The notes under the pieces are model-generated. The model searched no databases. It saw nothing but the letters and a program-made list of their open reading frames with translations, and was not told the origin of the DNA. A DNA stretch of 7,779 nucleotides from the NCBI GenBank assembly GCA_019232735.1, contig JAFANL010000175.1, positions 1 to 7,779 on the forward strand, read 5' to 3'. This document shows, in pieces, positions 1-4,725 of the stretch (its first letter is position 1; every line of letters begins with the position of its first letter). The stretch comes from Aquitalea sp. (GTDB taxonomy: Bacteria > Pseudomonadota > Gammaproteobacteria > Burkholderiales > Chromobacteriaceae). The position numbers were made by a program, and so were the translations under genes.

Positions 1-1819
1 CAGCCGTGCCGATATCCGCGTGCCAATGCGCGAAATCAGCCAGAGTGACACCCCCACCCAGTTTGGCGGCGAGCAGAACCCGCCCATCTATGTGTACGAC
101 ACCAGCGGTATTTATTCCGACCCGGCCGCCAATATCGACATCCAGAGCGGCCTGCCCGCACTGCGTGCTGCATGGATTGCCGAGCGCAGTGACACCGAGC
201 AACTGGCTGGCCTGTCCAGCGACTATGGCCGCGCTCGCGAGGCCGACAGCAAGCTGGATGACCTGCGCTTCAATCTGACGCGCAAGCCGCGCCGCGCGCT
301 GCCGGGCAAGAATGTCAGCCAGATGCACTATGCGCGCCAGGGCATCATCACCCCAGAAATGGAATACGTCGCCATCCGCGAAAGCCTGAACCGCAAGGCT
401 TATATCGCCAGCCTGCAAGCAGCCGGTGGCAAGAACGCCAAGCTGCTGGAGTTGATGACCCGCCAGCATGCCGGCCACAGCTACGGTGCCGCACTGCCCG
501 AGGAAATCACCCCGGAATTCGTGCGTCAGGAAGTGGCTTCCGGCCGTGCCATCATCCCCAACAACATCAACCACCCGGAATCCGAGCCGATGATCATCGG
601 CCGTAATTTTCTGGTGAAGATCAACGGCAATATCGGCAATAGCGCTGTTACCTCGTCGATTTCCGAAGAAGTGGACAAGATGACCTGGGGCATCCGCTGG
701 GGTGCCGACACCATCATGGACCTGTCCACCGGCAAGAACATCCATGAAACCCGCGAGTGGATTCTGCGCAACTCGCCGGTACCCATCGGCACCGTGCCCA
801 TCTACCAGGCGCTGGAAAAGGTGAATGGCAAGGCCGAAGACCTGAGCTGGGAAATCTTCAAGGACACGCTGATCGAGCAGGCCGAGCAGGGGGTGGATTA
901 CTTCACCATCCACGCCGGTGTGCTGCTGCGCTATGTGCCGCTGACCGCCAACCGCATGACCGGCATCGTGTCGCGCGGTGGTTCCATCATGGCCAAGTGG
1001 TGTCTGGCCCACCATCAGGAAAACTTCCTGTACACGCATTTCGAAGAGATTTGCGACATCATGAAAGCCTACGACGTGGCCTTCAGCCTGGGCGATGGCT
1101 TGCGTCCGGGCAGCGTGTGGGATGCCAACGATGCCGCCCAGCTGGGTGAGCTGAAAACCCTGGGCGAGCTGACACAGATTGCCTGGAAACACGATGTGCA
1201 GGTGATGATCGAAGGCCCCGGCCATGTGCCGATGCAATTGATCAAGGAAAACATGGACAAGGAACTGGAGTGGTGCCACGAAGCGCCGTTCTACACCCTG
1301 GGCCCGCTCACCACCGACATCGCACCGGGCTACGACCACATCACCTCGGCCATTGGCGCGGCGCAGATCGGCTGGTACGGCACCGCCATGCTGTGCTACG
1401 TCACCCAGAAAGAACACCTGGGCCTGCCCAACAAGGATGACGTCAAGGAAGGCATCATCACCTACAAGCTGGCTGCCCATGCCGCCGACCTGGCCAAGGG
1501 CCACCCCGGTGCACAGATTCGCGATAACGCTCTGTCCAAGGCGCGTTTCGAATTCCGCTGGGAAGACCAGTTCAATCTGGGTCTGGACCCGGACAAGGCG
1601 CGCAGCTTCCACGACGAAACCCTGCCCAAGGACAGCGCCAAGGTGGCGCACTTCTGTTCCATGTGCGGGCCGCATTTCTGCTCGATGAAAATCACCCAGG
1701 ACGTACGCGAATTCGCTGCCCAGCAAGGCATTAGTGATGAAGCGGCGCTGCAAAAAGGGATGGAAGTGAAATCGGTGGAGTTTGTGAAGGGTGGTTCCAA
1801 GTTGTACGACAAGATCTGA
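1..1819 (+). CDS. thiC: Phosphomethylpyrimidine synthase ThiC (5'-truncated by window edge)
   Basis: ThiC is a radical-SAM enzyme that rearranges 5-aminoimidazole ribotide into hydroxymethylpyrimidine phosphate, the pyrimidine half of thiamin; it is cytoplasmic. The frame is open from the first base and already reads SRADIRVPMREI, a conserved ThiC segment, so the true start lies upstream and about 35-40 residues are missing. Visible landmarks, numbering from the Met codon at 20: NINHPESEPMIIGRNF near 185, GIVSRGGSIMAKW near 315, the metal-site EGPGH with His402, GPLTTDIAPGYDH near 435, and the C-terminal cluster-binding motif C-x2-C-x4-C at Cys546, Cys549 and Cys554 (codons at 1655, 1664, 1679). 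That cysteine spacing is typical of ThiC and unlike the usual CxxxCxxC radical-SAM motif. No frameshift or internal stop is seen. Any TPP riboswitch, common ahead of thiC, would lie outside the window. The identification is secure. Confidence 0.97.
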   Translation, partial: SRADIRVPMREISQSDTPTQFGGEQNPPIYVYDTSGIYSDPAANIDIQSGLPALRAAWIAERSDTEQLAGLSSDYGRAREADSKLDDLRFNLTRKPRRALPGKNVSQMHYARQGIITPEMEYVAIRESLNRKAYIASLQAAGGKNAKLLELMTRQHAGHSYGAALPEEITPEFVRQEVASGRAIIPNNINHPESEPMIIGRNFLVKINGNIGNSAVTSSISEEVDKMTWGIRWGADTIMDLSTGKNIHETREWILRNSPVPIGTVPIYQALEKVNGKAEDLSWEIFKDTLIEQAEQGVDYFTIHAGVLLRYVPLTANRMTGIVSRGGSIMAKWCLAHHQENFLYTHFEEICDIMKAYDVAFSLGDGLRPGSVWDANDAAQLGELKTLGELTQIAWKHDVQVMIEGPGHVPMQLIKENMDKELEWCHEAPFYTLGPLTTDIAPGYDHITSAIGAAQIGWYGTAMLCYVTQKEHLGLPNKDDVKEGIITYKLAAHAADLAKGHPGAQIRDNALSKARFEFRWEDQFNLGLDPDKARSFHDETLPKDSAKVAHFCSMCGPHFCSMKITQDVREFAAQQGISDEAALQKGMEVKSVEFVKGGSKLYDKI

Positions 1820-1821
1820 TC

Positions 1822-1830
1822 TTGTCCACA
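1822..1830 (+). promoter_or_regulatory. DnaA-box variant TTGTCCACA
   Basis: This differs from the exact DnaA box TTATCCACA at position 3 only. It lies between the thiC stop codon and the terminator hairpin. The same variant recurs at 2196-2204. On its own it would be unremarkable; it is listed because it sits at the edge of a cluster of exact boxes. Confidence 0.35.
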
Positions 1831-1842
1831 GCAAGGGTGAAC

Positions 1843-1866
1843 ACGGCAGCTACGGCTGCCGTTTTT
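1843..1866 (+). terminator. Intrinsic terminator of thiC with UACG tetraloop
   Basis: ACGGCAGC (1843-1850) pairs perfectly with GCTGCCGT (1855-1862), giving an 8-bp GC-rich stem closed by a TACG loop (1851-1854). In RNA this is c(UACG)g, an exceptionally stable UNCG tetraloop. The stem runs straight into a five-T tract (1862-1866). It starts 23 nt after the thiC stop, so thiC transcription most likely ends here and does not continue into the GNAT gene. Confidence 0.9.
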
Positions 1867-1878
1867 CATGGCCAGAAC

Positions 1879-1887
1879 TTATCCACA
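1879..1887 (+). promoter_or_regulatory. DnaA box (exact TTATCCACA)
   Basis: This is an exact match to the high-affinity DnaA consensus, 12 bp after the thiC terminator. It points toward two exact boxes on the opposite strand at 2019 and 2048, with the AT-rich segment and the IHF-like site between them. DnaA is the replication initiator and also a transcription factor. Which role applies here cannot be told from sequence alone. Confidence 0.7.
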
Positions 1888-1896
1888 ACAGTGAGA

Positions 1897-1939
1897 GCAC
1901 GGGGCGGGGGGATCAGCCCAGGCCATGAATTCCCCGTGC
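1897..1939. repeat. 8-bp inverted repeat GCACGGGG / CCCCGTGC
   Basis: GCACGGGG at 1897-1904 is the exact reverse complement of CCCCGTGC at 1932-1939, with a 27-base interval containing a G-rich run (GGGGCGGGGGG at 1901-1911). The loop is long for a terminator and there is no following T tract. It may be a protein-binding dyad or chance in GC-rich DNA. It lies 9 bp past the first exact DnaA box. Confidence 0.4.
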
Positions 1940-1964
1940 CTGCGACATGATTGATCAGCATGGA

Positions 1965-1973
1965 TGTGGGTAA
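1965..1973 (-). promoter_or_regulatory. DnaA-box variant (TTACCCACA on minus strand)
   Basis: The plus strand reads TGTGGGTAA, one base from the reverse complement of the exact box. It abuts the left edge of the AT-rich segment and has the same orientation as the exact boxes at 2019 and 2048. It is supportive only as part of the cluster. Confidence 0.35.
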
Positions 1974-1998
1974 ATTGAAATTCTTTTCATATCAATAG
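1971..1998. other. AT-rich segment within DnaA-box cluster
   Basis: Only 5 of these 28 bases are G or C (about 82% A+T), in a window that is around 60% G+C. A second A-rich stretch follows at 2024-2042. Low-stability DNA flanked by DnaA boxes is the architecture of duplex-unwinding elements, but it is also typical of an ordinary promoter region. No 13-mer resembling the E. coli oriC unwinding repeats is visible. Confidence 0.5.
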
Positions 1999-2002
1999 CT
2001 TG
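1990..2002 (+). promoter_or_regulatory. IHF-binding-site match
   Basis: The 13 bases TATCAATAGCTTG match the IHF consensus WATCAANNNNTTR at every defined position. The site lies inside the AT-rich segment, which favours IHF binding, and between the exact DnaA boxes at 1879 and 2019. IHF bends DNA sharply and would bring those boxes together. IHF partners DnaA at E. coli oriC, datA and DARS2. Confidence 0.6.
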
Positions 2003-2028
2003 AGAAGTTTTCGCCAGCTGTGGATAAA
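2000..2028 (+). promoter_or_regulatory. Candidate sigma-70 promoter for the GNAT gene, overlapping IHF site and DnaA box
   Basis: TTGAGA (2000-2005, five of six to the -35 consensus), a 17-bp spacer and GATAAA (2023-2028, four of six to the -10 consensus) form a plausible promoter. The -35 overlaps the IHF-like match and the -10 overlaps the DnaA box at 2019-2027, so binding of either protein would affect transcription. If used, it gives an untranslated leader of about 180 nt that includes the heptamer repeat. Confidence 0.35.
2019..2027 (-). promoter_or_regulatory. DnaA box (exact, minus strand)
   Basis: The plus strand reads TGTGGATAA, the exact reverse complement of TTATCCACA. It is embedded in GCTGTGGATAAAA (2017-2029), a 13-mer repeated exactly at 2046-2058, so the flanks are conserved as well as the box. 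It is oriented head-to-head with the exact box at 1879. Confidence 0.7.
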
Positions 2029-2047
2029 AAAAGATAAGCAAACTTGC

Positions 2048-2056
2048 TGTGGATAA
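2048..2056 (-). promoter_or_regulatory. DnaA box (exact, minus strand)
   Basis: This is the second exact TGTGGATAA, 29 bp from the first and in the same orientation. It lies within the second copy of the 13-mer GCTGTGGATAAAA (2046-2058). Two same-facing high-affinity boxes this close would suit cooperative DnaA loading. Confidence 0.7.
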
Positions 2057-2083
2057 AATCAATCAGGCCACACACTGTTGTTA

Positions 2084-2125
2084 ACTCCCCACTCCCCACT
2101 CCCCACTCCCCACTCCCCACTCCCC
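2084..2125. repeat. Six tandem copies of heptamer ACTCCCC; G-quadruplex motif on the minus strand
   Basis: Six perfect head-to-tail copies of ACTCCCC occupy exactly 42 bp. The minus strand reads GGGGAGT repeated, that is, six G4 runs with constant 3-base loops, which meets the standard G-quadruplex pattern and could hold a four-tetrad fold. The array lies about 90 bp upstream of the GNAT start, on that gene's template strand. Perfect short tandem repeats change copy number by slipped-strand mispairing, so this is a likely variable-number locus. A further unit occurs at 2137. Confidence 0.92.
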
Positions 2126-2147
2126 GCGCTGGTTCCACTCCCCGCGC
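2119..2147. repeat. Direct repeat of ACTCCCCGCGC, 18-bp period
   Basis: ACTCCCCGCGC occurs at 2119-2129 and again at 2137-2147, separated by TGGTTCC. The first copy begins with the last unit of the heptamer array, so a seventh heptamer plus its flank appears to have been duplicated at an 18-bp period. This looks like remnant slippage or local duplication at the array edge. Confidence 0.75.
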
Positions 2148-2195
2148 AGGGATTGGCTCTGCCCATGGAGCCATAAGCCGGGCAGCATGAGGACA

Positions 2196-2204
2196 TTGTC
2201 CACA
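2196..2204 (+). promoter_or_regulatory. DnaA-box variant TTGTCCACA touching the GNAT ribosome-binding site
   Basis: This has the same one-mismatch variant seen at 1822-1830. Its final A is the first base of the AGGAGA ribosome-binding site at 2204-2209. It may be fortuitous. It closes the right side of the DnaA-box cluster. Confidence 0.3.
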
Positions 2205-2215
2205 GGAGAATGTCC

Positions 2216-2668
2216 ATGACCCACGCTGTATCCATCCGTCCGCTGACTACCACTGATTATTCCGCCTGGTTGCCGCTGTGGCAGGGCTACCTGGACTTCT
2301 ATCACAGCAGCCAGAGCGAGGCAGATACGGCCGTCACCTGGCAGCGTTTTCTGGATCCCGCCGAGCCGATGCAGGCCTGGTTGGCCTGGCAGGGTGATCA
2401 AGCGGTGGGGCTGGTACACACGGTCTTGCATCGCAGTAGCTGGACGCCGGGCAATTACTGTTATCTGCAGGATTTGTATGTGCAGCCGGAAATACGCGGG
2501 ACGGGTGCCGGGCGGGCGCTGATCGAGCAGGTATATGCCTATGCCAGGGAAGCTGGATGCAGCCGGGTGTACTGGCTGACGCATGAGAGCAACACCACCG
2601 CGCGTCAGCTCTACGACCGGCTGGCGGATAATCTGGGTTTCATCCAGTACCGCAAGCAGGTGGGCTGA
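2216..2668 (+). CDS. GNAT-family N-acetyltransferase
   Basis: This 150-residue protein belongs to the GNAT fold, which moves an acetyl group from acetyl-CoA to an amine of a small molecule or protein. The acetyl-CoA pyrophosphate loop (motif A) is at 94-100, R-G-T-G-A-G-R, preceded by the strand LQDLYVQ at 84-90. Motif B follows as SNTTARQLYDRL at 125-136, and the tail NLGFIQYRKQ is common in one GNAT subgroup. The length is that of a single-domain GNAT; the substrate cannot be predicted. The Met at 2216 is preferred: AGGAGA (2204-2209) is about 7 nt ahead of it, whereas the in-frame Met at 2210 directly abuts that site. The gene stands behind the DnaA-box and heptamer-repeat region, so its transcription may be affected by those elements. 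Confidence 0.9.
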   Translation: MTHAVSIRPLTTTDYSAWLPLWQGYLDFYHSSQSEADTAVTWQRFLDPAEPMQAWLAWQGDQAVGLVHTVLHRSSWTPGNYCYLQDLYVQPEIRGTGAGRALIEQVYAYAREAGCSRVYWLTHESNTTARQLYDRLADNLGFIQYRKQVG

Positions 2669-2773
2669 GCACCACGGATCAAGCCCACCTTCCTGCCTTG
2701 TGCCGCCTTGTCTTGGCTGGAGTGTGGATCCGGATGGGATTATGCTGATGGCCTTACCTGCCAGGACAAGCTC

Positions 2774-3088
2774 ATGATCAACGTCAGCATTCTTTATCCC
2801 TACAGTGCGACTGCCCGTTTCGATTTCGACTACTACCTGCAACACCACATGCCGCTGGCCAGCAAACTGCTGGCCCCGGCCCTGCTGGATATGCGGGTGG
2901 AGAAGGGCATCAGCGGGGCAGAGCCGGGCAGTACGCCGGCGTTTACCGCACTGTGCCAGTTACAGTTTGAATCGGTCGAGTCATTTCTTGGCGCATTCAT
3001 GCCGATTGCCCCGCAGTTGCAGGACGATATCGCCAATTACACCGATATCAAGCCGCAAATCCAGTACAGCGAAATCCTGCTCGGCTAG
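2774..3088 (+). CDS. EthD-family protein (small dimeric alpha/beta-barrel fold)
   Basis: This 104-residue protein matches the EthD family, small ferredoxin-like proteins named after a gene of ethyl tert-butyl ether degradation; most members have no known function. Diagnostic features are the N-terminal strand MINVSILYPY, then FDFDYYLQHHMPLASKLL (17-34) with the family's Y-x3-H-x-P motif, and the C-terminal YTDIKPQIQYSEIL (89-102). The start at 2774 is chosen because AGGA (2763-2766) lies 7 nt ahead and homologues begin this way; an in-frame Met at 2708 would add a non-conserved leader. It follows the GNAT gene by 105 bp in the same direction without an evident terminator or clear promoter, so cotranscription is possible. 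The stop overlaps that of the convergent glycosylase gene. Confidence 0.85.
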   Translation: MINVSILYPYSATARFDFDYYLQHHMPLASKLLAPALLDMRVEKGISGAEPGSTPAFTALCQLQFESVESFLGAFMPIAPQLQDDIANYTDIKPQIQYSEILLG

Positions 3089-4296
3089 TTTGCCTGCAGG
3101 TGCGTCGCCAATTCATTCGGCCCCTGCTGCAACACCAGCCGCGGCGTGCCATGCCAGGCGGCCAGCTTGTGCAGCATGGCGGCCAGATCGCGGCATAGCT
3201 GCTGACCGGGCTTGATGCCGGCTTCCAGATAGAGTGCCTTGATTTCGAATACGCCCTGCTGGCGATGGGCCTTGGCATCCATGCGCCCCACCAGCCGGCC
3301 ACGGTGAAGCAAGGGCAGCACGAAATAACCAAAGCGACGTTGGGCCGCCGGGGTGTAGCACTCGATGCGGTAATCGAAGCCGAACAGCTCGCTGGCGCGT
3401 TTGCGATCCCATACCACCGGGTCGAACGGCGACAGCGCGGCCGTGTGGGTGGACTTGAGCTGGCCGGCCACAGCCTGTTGCAGTGCGTCCTGCAGGCTGT
3501 GGTGGACGAACACATCATGCTGCCAGCCCTCGACACGGGCCGGGATCAGCTCGCCGGCATCAGCCAGCTGGTGTAACAGGGCATCGTACTTTCCCCGTTT
3601 CAATCGGTAGTAATCGGCCACCCAGCCGGCCTTGACCACGCCCAGCGCACGGCAGCTGTTGTGCACCATGTCGTGCTGGGCTTCTTCCCATGTAGGCAGA
3701 TCGCGTGCGTCGTTCCAGTCCGGCATGATCCGCTCGGCGACATCGTAGACGCGCTGAAAATTGCGCCGCTCCTTCACCATCAGCTGGCCCAGGGTGAACA
3801 GCACTTCCAGATGGCGTTTTTCCGGTTTCCAGTCCCACCAGCCATTGCCCTTGCCCTCGCTGCGGCTGAAATCGGCCGAGCGTACCGGGCCGTGTGCACG
3901 GATTTTTTGCAGCAGATCATCTACCGCCAGCTGGTGTTGTTCCAGCCAGCGTTGCGGGTATTTCCAGCCCATCTGTGCTGGGTCCAGCATGCGGTGGCGC
4001 AGCAGGCGATAGTCTTCCTGCGGCACGAAACAGGCTTCGTGTGCCCAGTATTCGAATACGGCACCGCTGGCCAGCGTGGTATCCAGCCAGGCCGGGTCGT
4101 AGCTGCCCAGCCGGCTATACAACACCAGATAGGGGCTGCGTGCCACCACGCTGATGGTGTCGATCTGCAGCAGCGCCATGCGGCGGATGGCGGCCAGCAC
4201 ATCGGCCTGCGTGGCCTTGCGGCGTGGAGCTGTCTGTAAACCCTGCGCTGCCAGGTGCAGCAGCCGGGCTTGTTGCAGGGTCAGGTGTTGTGTCAT
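3085..4296 (-). CDS. ycaQ: YcaQ/AlkX-type winged-helix DNA glycosylase
   Basis: This 403-residue protein belongs to the AlkZ-like/YcaQ family of tandem winged-helix DNA glycosylases, which excise bulky alkylated bases and can unhook interstrand crosslinks. Its N-terminal QxD motif, Gln44-Ile-Asp46 in LLQIDTISVVARSPYLVLYSR, matches the catalytic Gln-x-Asp of E. coli YcaQ; Streptomyces AlkZ has Gln-x-Gln. The C-terminal block GYFVLPLLHRGRLVGRMDAK (323-342) is also characteristic. The length is close to that of E. coli YcaQ (about 410). The start at 4296 begins MTQHLTLQQARLLHL, the usual family beginning, with a GAGG element about 10 nt ahead; the frame extends to 4413 but that leader is not family-like. 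It is transcribed alone, convergent with the EthD gene and divergent from the DUF2789 gene. Confidence 0.9.
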   Translation of the reverse strand: MTQHLTLQQARLLHLAAQGLQTAPRRKATQADVLAAIRRMALLQIDTISVVARSPYLVLYSRLGSYDPAWLDTTLASGAVFEYWAHEACFVPQEDYRLLRHRMLDPAQMGWKYPQRWLEQHQLAVDDLLQKIRAHGPVRSADFSRSEGKGNGWWDWKPEKRHLEVLFTLGQLMVKERRNFQRVYDVAERIMPDWNDARDLPTWEEAQHDMVHNSCRALGVVKAGWVADYYRLKRGKYDALLHQLADAGELIPARVEGWQHDVFVHHSLQDALQQAVAGQLKSTHTAALSPFDPVVWDRKRASELFGFDYRIECYTPAAQRRFGYFVLPLLHRGRLVGRMDAKAHRQQGVFEIKALYLEAGIKPGQQLCRDLAAMLHKLAAWHGTPRLVLQQGPNELATHLQAN

Positions 4297-4323
4297 GGCC
4301 TTGCCTCGTGTGCAGGACAAACG

Positions 4324-4329
4324 ACTATA
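4324..4329 (-). promoter_or_regulatory. Candidate -10 element for ycaQ
   Basis: The minus strand reads TATAGT, five of six to the -10 consensus, 28 nt upstream of the chosen ATG. No good -35 lies at 16-18 bp; the expected position is covered by the GCAAACA dyad at 4330-4348. A weak -35 beside a dyad suggests a regulated promoter, but this is inference. Confidence 0.4.
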
Positions 4330-4348
4330 GCAAACAGGCTGTGTTTGC
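4330..4348. promoter_or_regulatory. 7-bp inverted repeat GCAAACA-N5-TGTTTGC, possible operator
   Basis: GCAAACA (4330-4336) and TGTTTGC (4342-4348) are perfect reverse complements around GGCTG, a 19-bp dyad. It lies in the 119-bp divergent region between ycaQ and the DUF2789 gene, directly against the ycaQ -10 candidate. That placement and size fit a dimeric repressor or activator site. No T tract follows, so it is not a terminator. Confidence 0.45.
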
Positions 4349-4415
4349 GGATTGCGCTGCGGCCACTTCCGCGCCATGCTTTGCATGACTACAAGAAAGC
4401 AAGAGGAAAACAATC

Positions 4416-4649
4416 ATGGACACTGGCAAGCATCAGCTGGAGCAATTGTTTGCCCAGCTTGGGCTGGACAATGATGTAACCGCCATCAAGGTATTTCTGG
4501 CGCGGCACTGGCTGGAACCGGGCCAGGCGCTGGCCGATGCGCCATTCTGGAATCAGGCCCAGGCGGCTTTTCTGCGTCAGGCGCTGGATAGTGACGCGGA
4601 ATGGGCCGAGGCGGTGGACGAACTGGCGGTGATGCTGAGCCAGAAATAA
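4416..4649 (+). CDS. DUF2789 family small protein
   Basis: This 77-residue protein has the profile of the DUF2789 family of short cytoplasmic proteins of proteobacteria, whose function is unknown. The recognisable pattern is LEQLFAQLGLDND (8-20), then I-x-x-F-L-A-R-H (24-31), ADAPFWNQAQAAFLRQAL (40-57) and a closing acidic helix DAEWAEAVDELAVML (60-74). It looks all-helical, has no signal peptide or membrane segment, and is near the family's usual length. GAGGA at 4403-4407 sits 8 nt ahead of the ATG, a good site that supports this start. It is a single-gene unit, divergent from ycaQ, and ends in its own hairpin terminator 17 nt downstream. Nothing here indicates a partner. Confidence 0.85.
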   Translation: MDTGKHQLEQLFAQLGLDNDVTAIKVFLARHWLEPGQALADAPFWNQAQAAFLRQALDSDAEWAEAVDELAVMLSQK

Positions 4650-4666
4650 GCCCTGGCCGACAGCAT

Positions 4667-4700
4667 AAAGGCGGGCAGCCCCAAGCTTGCCCGCCTTTTT
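4667..4700 (+). terminator. Intrinsic terminator of the DUF2789 gene, possibly bidirectional
   Basis: AAAGGCGGGCA (4667-4677) pairs perfectly with TGCCCGCCTTT (4688-4698), an 11-bp stem with a 10-base loop, ending in five T (4696-4700). On the minus strand the same hairpin follows the chemotaxis receptor stop (4726) by about 25 nt and ends in TTTATG, a weaker U tract. It may therefore serve both convergent genes. Confidence 0.9.
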
Positions 4701-4725
4701 CATCTGGCCTGCGCCGTGTAGATGG

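Noticed and set aside
1822..2204. Calling the DnaA-box region the chromosomal origin outright
   Set aside because: No dnaA, rpmH, mnmG or parAB neighbour, no oriC-like 13-mers, and only four GATC sites near it (1813, 1818, 1911, 1953), not a dense cluster. A regulatory or titration role is at least as likely.
2708..2773. Longer EthD start adding 22 residues
   Set aside because: There is no good ribosome-binding site, and the added residues precede the normal EthD N-terminal strand. AGGA ahead of 2774 decides the start.
2081..2848. Minus-strand 255-codon open frame whose C-terminus has a repeated GEWGVGS motif
   Set aside because: It lies antisense to the GNAT gene and the start of the EthD gene. 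The protein repeat is simply the heptamer array read in frame (three 7-bp units make 7 codons). It has no recognisable domain and the two plus-strand genes have clear family motifs.
3661..4239. Plus-strand 192-codon open frame opposite ycaQ
   Set aside because: It is antisense to a well-conserved glycosylase and has no domain signature of its own.
4297..4413. Longer ycaQ start adding 39 residues
   Set aside because: The extra leader is not family-like, covers the promoter candidate and dyad, and almost reaches the divergent DUF2789 start. The Met at 4296 begins the conserved YcaQ sequence.
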